Below are positions 26,760-36,331 of a stretch of DNA of 64,000 bases, piece after piece; the first letter of the stretch is position 1, and each line of letters begins with the position of its first letter. The notes below the pieces were generated by a model. The model ran no database searches and had not been told where the DNA came from. It worked only from the letters and a program-made list of their open reading frames with translations. A program made the translations under genes and the position numbers. This DNA is from Nocardia terrae. GTDB taxonomy: Bacteria; Actinomycetota; Actinomycetes; Mycobacteriales; Mycobacteriaceae. The stretch spans positions 186,001-250,000 of the forward strand of contig NZ_WRPP01000004.1 in assembly GCF_009760405.1 (NCBI RefSeq), written 5' to 3'.

Positions 26760-28904
26760 TCAGTTGGGACGGACCTCGGGACCCAGCGCCGGAACCGGCG
26801 GCGGCTGCGGCGGATCCGCGGGTACCGGCTCGGGAGCCGGGGCCGCGGCGGGCTGCGAAGCCGGGGCCGTCGGGGCCGGGACCTGGGCCGCGGGCGCCGG
26901 CGCGGGCGCTTGGGGAGCCGGCGCGGGCGCTTGCGGCGCAGGCTGCGGGAGGGTGGGCAGACCCGGGAACAGCGCGGGCTGCTGGGCCGCGGGCTGGGGC
27001 TGGACCGGAGCGGGCTTGGGCTGCTCACTGCCCGGAATGTTGATGGGGCGGCCGTCGAGGGTGGCCGCGGTGACCCGGCCGTCCCGCAGGGTGAGAATGC
27101 CGCCCTGGAAGGTCTGCTGTGAGCCGCCGGGGATCTGCCCCTCGTCCGAGAGCGGATAGCCCAGGGGGCCGTTCTCGAATCCGGTTGCGCGCCAAGCGTC
27201 CATGATCGGACCGTTGCTGACGCCCCATGCGCCCGACAGCGGACTCCAATAGATATTGCCGCCCTCGAACGCGGAGTAGCGGCCGAAGTCGCGCAGCGGC
27301 TGCTCCCCCGCGATCGGGAAACCGTAAGAGCTGTTCTCGAATCCGAGCTGGCCGTACTTGCCCAGGATCAGACCCTGCACCAGATGCGCGCCGGTCTTGG
27401 CGCTGAAGTACATGGGCCCGTTCTCGAAACCCTGCACCACGCCGTCCCTTTGGGGCGTGCGCGCCTCCTGGCCGTTGGGGTAGCCGGCCGGGCCGCGCTC
27501 GTAGCCCTGCTTGGCCCACTCGTCGAAGATGGCGCCGCGCACCGCCTGCGCGCCGGTCTGCGGGGTCCAGTAGATCGACCCGTGCTGGAAGGGCTGCAGC
27601 CGGCCGCGGCCGTCGGGCAGCCCGCCCTCACCGGCGGTCGGGAAGCCCAAACCGCTTGCCGCGCCGTTGAGTCCGGCGTAGCTGCCGCCGATAGCCCCGG
27701 CCACCGGCTGCGCGCCGGTGGCCTGCGAGTACAGCACCTTGCCGCCGCGGAAGTCCTGGGCCACGCCGCCCGCCACCGGATATTCGCCGGACAGGCAGTC
27801 GCCGAGCCAGCTGTTGCCCTGCGCCACCGGCGCGATGGCCCCGCCCAGCTTGCAGTCCAGCGCGGTGGCGTCCACGCCGATCGCGGCGGCGGTCTGCGGC
27901 CAGGCCTGGCGCATCTCGAAGTCCCAGTACGGCCAGGTGTGGGTGCCGGACGGGCGGTAGTTCACCGAGACCGGGATGTTCAGCTTGTTGAGCTTGGCCA
28001 CGAAGTTCTGGGTGCTCAGCCGCGACAGCACCTCGAGGCCCAGGCCCGCGTAATTGGTGGTGATGCCGGGGATGTCGGAGAGCGGGTCGGTGGTGCCCGC
28101 GACGCCGTTGCCGCTCGAGACGTAGAGCGCCACGCCCTTGAGCTTGTCGGCCAGCTCGTACGGGTCGTGTTCCTTCCAGGCCGGACTGCCCGGCGGGCCG
28201 AACATCTTGCTGGAGTCGAAGCCGCCCGCGTCGTGCATGGCGAAGTTGACCGCCTGCGGCATGCCGAGCGAGGTCAGGGTGAGGAAGCCGGAATAGGAAG
28301 CGGCCGAGCGCACCCAGCCGGGATTGCGGGCGGCCAGCATCATGGCCGCGGTGCCGCCCATCGACAGGCCCTCCACCGCACGCACGTCGGTGGCCCGGAA
28401 CTGGCTCTCCAGCAGGGGCGGGAGCTCCTTCACCAGGAAGGTCTCCCACTGGTAGTTGCGGCCGTTGTCGGGTGCGAGCCAGTCGGCGTAGAAGCTGGAC
28501 TGACCGCCGATCGGCAGCACCACGAGGGCGTTCTTGTCGGCGTAGAAGCCGGCCGCGCCCGCGTCGTGGGTCCAGCCGTTCTCCTCGTCGGTGGCGCGCA
28601 GGCCGTCGAGCATGTAGACGACCGGGAACTTGGCGTCCGGCTTGGCATTCCAGTCGCGCGGCAGCAGCAACTGGATCTCCACCGGCGCACCGGAGGCGGG
28701 CGAGTTCACCCAGACGGACACGCGGTGGTCGTTGACCCAGTTCATCTTCTGGATGCTGGCCGCCGGAGCGGCCGGCGCCTCAGGGGCGGCGGATGCCGGA
28801 CCGCAGCCCACGAAAGTGCCCGCGGCCAGCGGAAATATCGCCGCCGCGGCGCATGCCATCACGCGCGTGCGCCCCTGCTTGATCCCACGGACAACTCCAG
28901 CCAC
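26760..28904 (-). CDS. Antigen-85-type mycolyltransferase fused to five LGFP repeats
   Basis: This is a 714-aa exported protein. Residues 1-40 are a signal peptide. Residues 52-345 are an alpha/beta-hydrolase mycolyltransferase domain with Ser181 (GLSMGG), Glu291 and His322 (GTHTW). About five LGFP repeats follow (371-612; LGFPTAGE, AGYPNGQE, YGFPIAGE, LGYPLSDE and one degenerate), then an 85-residue Pro/Ala-rich tail. It should transfer mycolates between trehalose esters or onto arabinogalactan; the LGFP part is believed to attach proteins to the arabinogalactan-mycolate layer, as in the corynebacterial PS1-type proteins. The GTG start 28904 leads straight into the signal sequence. It is the largest member of the eight-gene array. 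Confidence 0.93.
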   Translation of the reverse strand: MAGVVRGIKQGRTRVMACAAAAIFPLAAGTFVGCGPASAAPEAPAAPAASIQKMNWVNDHRVSVWVNSPASGAPVEIQLLLPRDWNAKPDAKFPVVYMLDGLRATDEENGWTHDAGAAGFYADKNALVVLPIGGQSSFYADWLAPDNGRNYQWETFLVKELPPLLESQFRATDVRAVEGLSMGGTAAMMLAARNPGWVRSAASYSGFLTLTSLGMPQAVNFAMHDAGGFDSSKMFGPPGSPAWKEHDPYELADKLKGVALYVSSGNGVAGTTDPLSDIPGITTNYAGLGLEVLSRLSTQNFVAKLNKLNIPVSVNYRPSGTHTWPYWDFEMRQAWPQTAAAIGVDATALDCKLGGAIAPVAQGNSWLGDCLSGEYPVAGGVAQDFRGGKVLYSQATGAQPVAGAIGGSYAGLNGAASGLGFPTAGEGGLPDGRGRLQPFQHGSIYWTPQTGAQAVRGAIFDEWAKQGYERGPAGYPNGQEARTPQRDGVVQGFENGPMYFSAKTGAHLVQGLILGKYGQLGFENSSYGFPIAGEQPLRDFGRYSAFEGGNIYWSPLSGAWGVSNGPIMDAWRATGFENGPLGYPLSDEGQIPGGSQQTFQGGILTLRDGRVTAATLDGRPINIPGSEQPKPAPVQPQPAAQQPALFPGLPTLPQPAPQAPAPAPQAPAPAPAAQVPAPTAPASQPAAAPAPEPVPADPPQPPPVPALGPEVRPN

Positions 28905-29008
28905 ACAAGTGTTGTACCTCCGCGAGCACGCGACTCCCGGTAGGACACACGGAAACCGGCCGTCTTACAGCAAACGACCAGTTTTCATATGGCTCGCGGC
29001 GTGTCGCG

Positions 29009-30037
29009 CTACGACACCCCGAGGGCAGCCAGAATGTCCGGGCGGGCGGCGGCCAGCTGGTCCTGCCAGTAGCCCCACGAATGGGTGCCTGCCACCGGCA
29101 GGTTGTAGTGCGCGCCGATGCCGAGCTGGTTCATCCGGGCCATGAACGAGACGGTATTGACCATCGACAACGCCTCGAGGGCAACGGCATTCATGGTGTT
29201 GAAGATGCCGATCGGGGAATCCGGGTGATCGTGCGGCCCCAGCACGCCCCACGAGGCGGAAATGAACAGCGGCAGATTGCGCAGCTGCGGGGCGAAGACG
29301 AAGGGGTCCATGCGCAGCCAGGCCGGACTCCAGGGCCAGGCCATGGAATCCACGTTGAATCGGCCGGCGTCGAGCATGGCGATCCGGATGGCCTCGCGCA
29401 TGCCGGGCGCGGAGATATTGAGGTAGCCCGAGAACGAGGACGCGTGCTTGAACTGGTCGCGGTGGTAGGCGGCCAGGGCCAGCGCCGCCGAACCGCCCAT
29501 GGACAGTCCGGCCACCGCGTCATTGGTGCGCGAGACGCCGTAGCCCTCGAGGAAGGCGGGCAGCTCCTCGGTCAGGAAGGTCTCCCACCGGTAGGTGAAC
29601 TTCTGGCCGTTGGTGCTCGAGGGCGCGCGCCAGTCGGTGTAGAAGCTGGACTGGCCGCCGACCGGCATCACCAGGGTGATGTTGTCGTCGGCGAACTGCT
29701 GCAGCGCGTTCGTCTCGAAGGTCCAGGCATTGAAGTCGTCACGGGCGCGCAAGCCGTCGAGCAGGTACAGCGCGGCGTCGCCACCGTGCTTGGCCCACTG
29801 CACCTGCACCTTGATCGGGCCCATGCTCGACGGCACCATCAGCTGCTCGAAACCGCCCTCGGGGGTGCGATGCAACGGGTGCGTGGGCATGGCCAGCGCG
29901 GGCCCGGCCAGACCGGGCAGCGCCATCACGGCCGCGGCCGCCACGAGGGCGCGCCGCCAGGCACGTTTGGCGCGACCGCGCGTGATTTTCCGAACCGAAC
30001 CGCTCTGCGGGCATGACGAAGCGCCCTGTACTGCCAT
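29009..30037 (-). CDS. Antigen-85-type mycolyltransferase, paralogue 2
   Basis: This is a 342-aa secreted mycolyltransferase with a long basic N-terminus before the signal sequence (cleavage near PALA|MPTH). The catalytic domain begins with the family block LMVPSSMGPIKVQVQW, and the triad is Ser179 (GLSMGG), Glu288 and His319 (GTHSW). A family loop usually reading SSGNGxPG is here SASWGVLG, which may change the active-site rim. The start at 30037 (MAVQGASS) is preferred over an upstream ATG because an AGGAGA site precedes it. The closest paralogue is the 31625-32665 gene. Confidence 0.92.
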   Translation of the reverse strand: MAVQGASSCPQSGSVRKITRGRAKRAWRRALVAAAAVMALPGLAGPALAMPTHPLHRTPEGGFEQLMVPSSMGPIKVQVQWAKHGGDAALYLLDGLRARDDFNAWTFETNALQQFADDNITLVMPVGGQSSFYTDWRAPSSTNGQKFTYRWETFLTEELPAFLEGYGVSRTNDAVAGLSMGGSAALALAAYHRDQFKHASSFSGYLNISAPGMREAIRIAMLDAGRFNVDSMAWPWSPAWLRMDPFVFAPQLRNLPLFISASWGVLGPHDHPDSPIGIFNTMNAVALEALSMVNTVSFMARMNQLGIGAHYNLPVAGTHSWGYWQDQLAAARPDILAALGVS

Positions 30038-30143
30038 AGAGATCGATCTCCTGAACCGCAGGGGGGAGCACACCGACGTGACGGGAGTCACGGACAACGG
30101 TGCACTCTACCGGGGGCCGTTCGCGATCCGGCAGGTATCCGCT

Positions 30144-31517
30144 TCAGCTGGCGTGTATCTCGGCCTTCCCGTCGCGGAAGACGATGGTGCCGTGCTGGAA
30201 CGCCTGCTGCACACCGCCCTGTATGGGCGTTTCGTCGGACGTGGGAAAGCCGAGTGCGCCAGCGGGTCCCGACGCGCCCTCATACGCGCCGCCGATCATC
30301 CCGCCGATCGAATGCGCGCCGGTGCCCGCCGACCACAGCACCCGCCCGCCCCGGAAGTCCTGTGCCGCACCGCCGGCCAGCGGATACTCCGCGGTCAGGC
30401 AGTCGCCCAGCCACGACTTCCCCAGTGCCACAGGCAGAATCGCGCCCGCCGCAGTGCAGTCCGGCTTGGCCGCCTCCACACCCAGCGCGGACGCCGCCTG
30501 CGGCCAGGACTGCCGCATCTCGAAATCCCAGTAGGGCCAGGAGTGCGTGCCGGAGGGCCGGTAGTTCACCTGCACCGGAATGCTCAGCTTGTTCAGCTTG
30601 GCCACGAACTGCTGAGAAGAGAAGCGGGACAGCACTTCCAGCGCCATGCCGGTCCAGTTGGTGCTCACGCCCGGGATGCCCGCGGGTAGGTCGTACACGC
30701 CGGCCAGGCCGCTGCCGCTGGACACATACAGGCTGAGGCCCTTCAGCCTTTCGGCGAGGGCGTAGGGATCGTGCGCCTCCCATTCCGCGTCGGTGGCCGG
30801 GCCGTACATGGCGTCGGCGCTGTAGCCGCCCGCGTCGCGCATGGCCCACGCGATCGCCTGCGGCATACCGAGAGTCGTCAGGGTGAGCACCCCGGAGTAG
30901 GAGGCGACGTAGCGCACGAAACCGGGATTGCGGGCCGCCAGCGCCATGGCCGCGGTGCCGCCCATGGACAGTCCGGCCAGGCCGCGCACATTGGTGGTAC
31001 GCCAATCATGATCCAGCAGCGGCGGTAATTCCTTGGTGAGGAAGGTTTCCCACTTGTAGGTCTTGCCGTTGTCGGGGTGCTTCCAGTCGGAGTAGAAGCT
31101 CGCCGCGCCGCCGACCGGCAGGACCACGGTGACGTTCTTGTCGGCGTAGAAATCCTGCGCCCCAGCGTCTTTCGTCCAACCGCTCTGATCGTCGGTCGCA
31201 CGCAGGCCGTCGAGCATGTAGAGCATCGGGAATTTGGCGTCGGGCTTGTTGTTCCAATCCCTGGCCAGGAGTAGTTGCACCTGGATCTGGGTGCCCATGG
31301 CGGGTGAGTCCACCCACAGGGCTACCCGTCTATCGGTCAGCCACACCACATTTCGAATATCGGGTTTCGTCGGTTTGGCCGGTTCGCCCGTGGGTGGCGC
31401 CGCCCCCGGTTCGGCATACGCGGGCCCACCCGTCAGCAAGGCTGTCGTGGCTACCGCGAGTGCGACCAGTCCTGCGCGGCCGCCTCTCCCCCATCTACCA
31501 ATTGCCACAGCTGTCAC
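30144..31517 (-). CDS. Antigen-85-type mycolyltransferase with short LGFP tail, paralogue 3
   Basis: This is a 457-aa exported mycolyltransferase of the same subtype as the 714-aa protein (WLTDRRVALWVDSPAMG). The triad is Ser184 (GLSMGG), Glu293 and His324 (GTHSW). About 115 C-terminal residues carry two LGFP units (LTAEYPLAGG and LGFPTSDE). It looks like a shortened version of the five-repeat paralogue. The usual GGQSS oxyanion-region block is GGAAS here. The GTG start gives a short basic region before the signal peptide; a second GTG lies 9 bases downstream. Confidence 0.92.
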   Translation of the reverse strand: MTAVAIGRWGRGGRAGLVALAVATTALLTGGPAYAEPGAAPPTGEPAKPTKPDIRNVVWLTDRRVALWVDSPAMGTQIQVQLLLARDWNNKPDAKFPMLYMLDGLRATDDQSGWTKDAGAQDFYADKNVTVVLPVGGAASFYSDWKHPDNGKTYKWETFLTKELPPLLDHDWRTTNVRGLAGLSMGGTAAMALAARNPGFVRYVASYSGVLTLTTLGMPQAIAWAMRDAGGYSADAMYGPATDAEWEAHDPYALAERLKGLSLYVSSGSGLAGVYDLPAGIPGVSTNWTGMALEVLSRFSSQQFVAKLNKLSIPVQVNYRPSGTHSWPYWDFEMRQSWPQAASALGVEAAKPDCTAAGAILPVALGKSWLGDCLTAEYPLAGGAAQDFRGGRVLWSAGTGAHSIGGMIGGAYEGASGPAGALGFPTSDETPIQGGVQQAFQHGTIVFRDGKAEIHAS

Positions 31518-31562
31518 ATAGGTTTTCTACCCCGTTGCGGCGAATCTTGGGGAGGCATAAAA

Positions 31563-31592
31563 GAACCGGCCACCCTCTCGGATGGCCGGTTC
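31563..31592 (-). terminator. Rho-independent terminator of the paralogue 4 gene
   Basis: GAACCGGCCA (31563-31572) and TGGCCGGTTC (31583-31592) form a perfect 10-bp stem. In the leftward direction TTTTAT follows directly. Confidence 0.85.
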
Positions 31593-31624
31593 ATGCATTC
31601 GCGCTATCGCGATGCGGTTGTCTG

Positions 31625-32665
31625 CTACGCCAGACCGAGGGCGCTCAGCATCTGCGGGCGAGCCTTGATCAGCTCGTCGTGCCAGTAGGCCCACTTGTGG
31701 GTACCGGTGGCGGTGAAGTCGAACTGAGCCGGGATGTTCAGCTGACCCAGGCGGGCCTGGAACGCACGGGTGTTCACCGAGGCCAGCGCCTCCAGGGCGA
31801 TGGCGTTACCGGTGTTGAACACGTCGGCGGCCGAACCGATGCCGTCGTGCGGACCGGGGATGCCGTTACCCGAGGAGATGTACATCGGCAGGTTCTTCAG
31901 CTGCGGCGCGAACACGAACGGGTCCATGCGCAGCCAGGCCGGGCTCCACGGCGCGGCCATGGAGTCGACGTTGTAGCGGCCGGCGTCGAGCATGGCCAGG
32001 CGGATAGCCTCACGCATGCCCGGCGCGGACAGGTTCAGGTAGCCCGACATCGAGGTGGCCTGCTTGAACATGTCGCGGTGGTAGGCGGCGGTCATCAGGG
32101 CGGCCGAACCACCCATGGACAGACCCGCGATCGCCACGTTGTTGCGCGAAACGCCGTAGCCGGAAAGGAAATCGGGGAGTTCCTTGGTCAGGAAGGTCTC
32201 CCACTTGTAGGTGAACTTCTGACCGTTGGTGTTGGACGGTGCCGCCCAGTCCGCGTAGAAGCTGGACTGGCCGCCGACCGGCATGATGACGTTGATGTCG
32301 TCATTGGCGAAGATGCCCGGGGCGTCGCCCTCGTCCGCGTTGGCCCACGCATTGCGATCATCGCGGGCACGCATGCCGTCGAGCATGTAGACCGCGGAAC
32401 TACCGCCGTTCTTGGCCCACTGCACCTGCACCTTGATCGGGCCCATGCTGGACGGCACCATCAGCTCTTCGAAGCTGCCGGGGATCCCGCGATGCATCGG
32501 GCCGAAGGCCGGAGCGGCCGAGGCGATGGACGGGGCGGCCAAGGAGGCGGTCGGGACAGCCAGCGCCGCAGCGGTGACGGTGGCGGCGACGAGCCGTGTG
32601 CGCCAACCACTCTGCGCACGGCGTCGCGACGATACTCCCGGCACGGCGGACCTGCCGAAACGCAT
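31625..32665 (-). CDS. Antigen-85-type mycolyltransferase, paralogue 4
   Basis: This is a 346-aa secreted mycolyltransferase with a signal peptide ending near ASA|APAF. The catalytic block LMVPSSMGPIKVQVQW is followed by the GGQSSFY loop, Ser183 (GLSMGG), Glu292 and His323 (GTHKW). It retains the SSGNGIPG loop. A good AAGGAG site precedes the ATG, its own terminator follows, and a repeated palindromic element lies just upstream, so it is probably an independently controlled unit. No LGFP repeats are present. Confidence 0.93.
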   Translation of the reverse strand: MRFGRSAVPGVSSRRRAQSGWRTRLVAATVTAAALAVPTASLAAPSIASAAPAFGPMHRGIPGSFEELMVPSSMGPIKVQVQWAKNGGSSAVYMLDGMRARDDRNAWANADEGDAPGIFANDDINVIMPVGGQSSFYADWAAPSNTNGQKFTYKWETFLTKELPDFLSGYGVSRNNVAIAGLSMGGSAALMTAAYHRDMFKQATSMSGYLNLSAPGMREAIRLAMLDAGRYNVDSMAAPWSPAWLRMDPFVFAPQLKNLPMYISSGNGIPGPHDGIGSAADVFNTGNAIALEALASVNTRAFQARLGQLNIPAQFDFTATGTHKWAYWHDELIKARPQMLSALGLA

Positions 32666-33029
32666 GGATACTGCTCCTTCTCTACCGCGGTACTGCGCTA
32701 CCGCGGTGTCTTAAGTTGTCAATCGCGCGCACACGGCATGACAAAGCCGCGCGTGGACGAACGCGATCAGCACTCACAGGTGAATCCCGACAGTTCCCTG
32801 CGAGCGAAGCGCTACCACGGCTGGTCACACTTGCGCTCGCTGGAGGGTATTCGACGCTCCGAGCGGTTGGCAAGGTCATGCTTAATGATTGGCGGATTAC
32901 CACCATCGCATACGACCGTAATGGTGCGGTGACCATATCGCGAATCCTTCGTGATGTCGCGGCGACGCGGAAATCCCTTACGCCGCACCCGGCTTCGCCC
33001 CTATCACACAATCGGCCGGGGGATTTGAC
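32666..33029. other. 364-base non-coding region between mycolyltransferase genes
   Basis: No supported gene is seen. The part next to 32665 is the 5' region of the leftward paralogue 4 gene and holds the two TACCGCGGT elements described separately. The rest is downstream of the paralogue 5 gene. No confident terminator was found there. Confidence 0.5.
32682..32707. promoter_or_regulatory. Two CTACCGCGGT elements upstream of paralogue 4
   Basis: CTACCGCGGT occurs at 32682-32691 and 32698-32707, a 16-base period. Each contains the self-complementary core ACCGCGGT, and the first extends to the palindrome TACCGCGGTA. They lie 17-42 bases upstream of the start codon, so they are candidate operator or 5'-UTR sites. 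Confidence 0.4.
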
Positions 33030-34013
33030 TCACCCGATGTTCGCACTCAGGTCCGGCAGCATGTTGTAGACCTGGTCGGCCCAGTACGGCCAGTTGTGCA
33101 CACCGTTCGCGGTGAAGTCGAAGACGGCATTGTTCGCGCCCAGCGAGTCCAGTCGCGCCTGGAACGAGCGGGTATTCGCAAGTGCTATCGCTTCCAGGCC
33201 CATCGCATTGCCGACGTTGTACGCGTCCAGGGGGCTGTGCACCACGTCCCGCTGACCGGGCAGGCCGTTCCCGCTCGAGATCCACAGCCGGGTGCCGTTG
33301 TCACGCAACCGCGGCGCGAAAACGAAAGGATCGTTGCGCAGCCACAATTCACTCCACGGCGGACCCCACATGGCGTCGATGTTGTAGCCGCCCGCGTCCA
33401 GCAGCGCGGCGCGCAGGCCCTCGCGCATACCCGGGGCGGAAATGTTCAAATACCCGGAATATGATCCGGCATAACGGAACTGGTCCGGGTGATAGGCCGC
33501 CAGCACCAGTGCGGCACTGCCGCCCATGGACAGTCCGAACACCCCGTTCCCGTGTGGATTGAAGCCCAGCCGGGCCGCCATCGCATTGCGCAGATCGCGG
33601 GTCAGGAAGGTCTCCCAGGCGTATGGGACAGTTTGGCCATTCGTGTTGGACGGAGCCACCCAGTCCGAATAGAAGCTGGACTGGCCGCCGACCGGCATCA
33701 CCACATTGATGTTCCAGGCGGTCAGCACGCGCTCGATATCGGTGTCGATCTCCCAGCCGGAAAGGTCGTCGCGGGCGCGCAATCCGTCCAGCGCGTAGAC
33801 CACCCGCTGGGTATTGCCGTCATTCGCGCGGAAGATCCGCGTCTTGATCGGGCCCATGGAGGAATCGACCCAGAAGTCGTAGCCGCCCGGATCGAATGAC
33901 GCGGCGGCCGGCCCCGCGGCCCCGACCATCCCGGACAGTGAAACGGCAACCGCCACGGCGAGTCCCGCGAGGGACCGCGACAGCGAACCACGAAGCACCC
34001 GAACAGACCGCAT
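33030..34013 (-). CDS. Antigen-85-type mycolyltransferase, paralogue 5
   Basis: This is a 327-aa secreted mycolyltransferase. After a signal peptide ending AAA|SFDPG it starts with DFWVDSSMGPIKTRIFRA, the third N-terminal subtype of this array. The triad is Ser162 (GLSMGG), Glu274 and His306 (GVHNW). It has the SSGNGLPG loop and lacks the Gly/Ser insertion of the next three paralogues, making it a likely intermediate form. The start MRSVRV is chosen over an ATG 15 bases upstream because AAAGGCGAG lies before it. Confidence 0.92.
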   Translation of the reverse strand: MRSVRVLRGSLSRSLAGLAVAVAVSLSGMVGAAGPAAASFDPGGYDFWVDSSMGPIKTRIFRANDGNTQRVVYALDGLRARDDLSGWEIDTDIERVLTAWNINVVMPVGGQSSFYSDWVAPSNTNGQTVPYAWETFLTRDLRNAMAARLGFNPHGNGVFGLSMGGSAALVLAAYHPDQFRYAGSYSGYLNISAPGMREGLRAALLDAGGYNIDAMWGPPWSELWLRNDPFVFAPRLRDNGTRLWISSGNGLPGQRDVVHSPLDAYNVGNAMGLEAIALANTRSFQARLDSLGANNAVFDFTANGVHNWPYWADQVYNMLPDLSANIG

Positions 34014-34154
34014 CGACTCGCCTTTCACGAGGCGTGGTCACCGTTGACCACAGCCGAAATGCAGAAACTGCTGACGCTGGAACAGCTATAAGCCTCCGGC
34101 GGAAGCGGATCGCTATCAAAACACCTGAAGCGACCAAACCGTGATTTGAAACGA

Positions 34155-34188
34155 CGATGGCCGCCGCCCTCCGGGACGACGGCCATCG
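34155..34188 (-). terminator. Terminator hairpin of the paralogue 6 gene
   Basis: CGATGGCCG (34155-34163) pairs with CGGCCATCG (34180-34188), enclosing a small CCC/GGG inner stem. It lies 12 bases downstream of the leftward stop codon. Confidence 0.65.
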
Positions 34189-34200
34189 AATTCGTCCGGC

Positions 34201-35250
34201 TTATCCGATATTCGCGGACATGTCCGGGATCATGCGGTAGGCGTCGTTGGCCCAGTTCGTCCAGGCGTGCAAGCCGTCGGCCGGGAAGTCCCAGACGGCA
34301 TTCTGGGCGCCCAGCGTGAGCATGCGGACCTGGAAGGCGCGGGAGTTGGCCAGGGCCAAGGCTTCCAGGGGCGCGCCACGGACCAGGCGGTCGGCTGCCA
34401 TTCCGAGCGGAATGTTCAGATCGTCGGGCATGGGAGCGCCACTGCCCGCCGACACCCAGACGCGGGTGTTGTTGGCGATCAGCGTCGGCGCGAAGACGAA
34501 CGGGTCCATACGCAACCAGGTCTGACCCCACGGCAACGCCATGCAGTCGACGTTGTAACCGCCGGCGTCGAGCATGGCGACACGGATCGCCTCACGCATA
34601 CCGGGCGCCGAGATATTCAGATAGCCCGAGTACGAACCGGCGTAACTGAAGAAGTCGGGGTGGTAGGCGGCCAGGGTGAGCGCGGCGCTGCCGCCCATGG
34701 ACAGACCGAACACGCCGTTGCGATTCGGGTTGAAGCCCAGCCGATTCGCCAGCTCCCAGCGCAGATGGTTGGTGATGAAGTCTTCCCAGGCGTAGCGGTA
34801 GCTCTTGCCCGGGCCGCCGCCCATTGCCTCGGTCGCGCCCGAACCGGTGCCGTAGGCCGCGGATCCGGCCCCGGGCGGAACGCCGAAGAACGAGCTCGGC
34901 GCGTCCCAGTCGGCGTAGAAGCTGGACTGGCCGCCGACCGGCATCACCACATTGATGTTCCAGTCGGCCAGCACCTGCGGCACATTGGTGTTGATCTCCC
35001 AGCCGTTCAGGTCCTCCTGGGCACGCTCGCCGTCGAGGACGTAGACCACCCGTTGGGTATTGCCGTCGCGTGCCCGCAGAACGCGGGACTTGATCGGCCC
35101 CATGACCGGGGAGTCGGCCCAGAAATCGAAGATGGCGGGATCGAAGGCCGCACTGGCCGGTGGCGATTCGATCACCGCCACCCCGAGTGGCATCAGCAGG
35201 GCGGCAGCAGCGACGCCCATGACCCTTCGTGTGAAGCCTCGCACCCGCAT
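34201..35250 (-). CDS. Antigen-85-type mycolyltransferase, paralogue 6 (Gly-rich loop insertion)
   Basis: This is a 349-aa secreted mycolyltransferase with a signal peptide to about ASA|AFDPA. It has DFWADSPVMGPIKSRVLRA, a 28-residue Gly/Ala/Ser-rich insertion (about 121-148) between the GGQSSFYADW loop and the GGGPGKSYRYAWEDF block, then Ser184 (GLSMGG), Glu296 and His328 (GLHAW). The insertion lies close to the active site and is shared with the 36447-37523 and 37858-38901 genes. Start ATG 35250 (MRVRGFTRR) is chosen at the signal peptide; a longer frame extends upstream without coding character. Confidence 0.92.
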   Translation of the reverse strand: MRVRGFTRRVMGVAAAALLMPLGVAVIESPPASAAFDPAIFDFWADSPVMGPIKSRVLRARDGNTQRVVYVLDGERAQEDLNGWEINTNVPQVLADWNINVVMPVGGQSSFYADWDAPSSFFGVPPGAGSAAYGTGSGATEAMGGGPGKSYRYAWEDFITNHLRWELANRLGFNPNRNGVFGLSMGGSAALTLAAYHPDFFSYAGSYSGYLNISAPGMREAIRVAMLDAGGYNVDCMALPWGQTWLRMDPFVFAPTLIANNTRVWVSAGSGAPMPDDLNIPLGMAADRLVRGAPLEALALANSRAFQVRMLTLGAQNAVWDFPADGLHAWTNWANDAYRMIPDMSANIG

Positions 35251-35377
35251 CGACCCAGCCCTTCTCGTTTTGAGCAGAACACTGATCACGCAGAACTGAT
35301 CTTCGCTACGAGACGAGTATCGGATGTCCAGCTGGGCGTGTCCCGTGTGGTCAACGCGGCGAGTCGCGAAACGATCC

Positions 35378-36322
35378 TCAGCCGGCCAGCGCCGCGCGCA
35401 GGTCGCCGAGCCATTTCCGCTGGGTGTTGCGGGCGAGCGCGGAGTCGGGCGCGGTGAACTCGAAAATGTGCCAGGCGCCCGGCACATTGCAGACCGTGAC
35501 CGGAATGCCCGAATCCATGAGGCGGCGGGCGTAATCCAGCGCCTCGTCGCGCAGCGGATCCAGATCGCAGGCCAGCACGAAGGCGGGCGGGAGCCCGCTC
35601 AGGTCGCCGACACGGGCCGGGCTCGCGTAGACCGGAACGGTTTCCGCCTCCGGCTCGGGCAGATAGTGCCGATAGGTCTGTGCGATGTCGGCGTTGTTCA
35701 GGAACCTGGGATCGGTGATCAGCCGCGCCGACTCGGTGTCGTGGCGATGATCCAGGGTCGGGATGTACATCGACTGGTACGCGATCGCCGGGCCGCCGCG
35801 ATCCCGCGACAGCAGGGCCAGCGACGCGGTCAGGCCGCCGCCCGCCGACTTCCCGGTGACCGCCACCCGATCCGCGTCGACGCGCAGTTCGGCGGCGTGC
35901 TCGGCGATCCACTCCAAGGCGGTGTAGCAGTCCTCCATCCCCGCCGGGTACCGATGTTCGGGCGCGAGCCGGTAATCGACCGAAACGGCCACCGCGCCAA
36001 CCTCTTCGGCGATGGCGATCGCGGTGCGGTCCTCGCCCGGCCGGGAGCGGCCGAAGGCGAAGCTGCCGCCGTGAATGTGCAGGACCGCGGGCAGCGGACC
36101 CGCGACGCCCTTCGGCCGGTAGACGCTGATCGGAATGAGATTGCCGTCCGGCCCGTCGATTTCGAGATTCCGGATGTCCACGCCGGACGTATCGAGCGGC
36201 ATCGAGTCCTGCAGCGCCCCGAAGTTGCGGCGGGTCGCCTCCAGGTCGTCGAAGAGGTTCGGTCGTTCCGGCATGCGGTCCAGCACGTCGGCGAGTTCGG
36301 GATGAACGGTCGTGTTGTGCAC
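35378..36322 (-). CDS. HSL-type alpha/beta hydrolase (esterase/lipase)
   Basis: This is a cytoplasmic esterase of about 314 aa from the hormone-sensitive-lipase family. It has the oxyanion motif HGGSFAFG, the nucleophile motif GKSAGG, an Asp in CDLDPLRDEALDYA and a His in PGAWHIF. Such enzymes hydrolyse short acyl esters; the substrate is unknown. It interrupts the mycolyltransferase array but is not homologous to it and has no signal peptide. The GTG at 36322 is preferred because GGAG (36328-36331) lies 5 bases before it; another in-frame GTG at 36328 would overlap that site. The upstream region has operator-like repeats. Confidence 0.9.
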   Translation of the reverse strand: MHNTTVHPELADVLDRMPERPNLFDDLEATRRNFGALQDSMPLDTSGVDIRNLEIDGPDGNLIPISVYRPKGVAGPLPAVLHIHGGSFAFGRSRPGEDRTAIAIAEEVGAVAVSVDYRLAPEHRYPAGMEDCYTALEWIAEHAAELRVDADRVAVTGKSAGGGLTASLALLSRDRGGPAIAYQSMYIPTLDHRHDTESARLITDPRFLNNADIAQTYRHYLPEPEAETVPVYASPARVGDLSGLPPAFVLACDLDPLRDEALDYARRLMDSGIPVTVCNVPGAWHIFEFTAPDSALARNTQRKWLGDLRAALAG

Positions 36323-36331
36323 AGTCACTCC

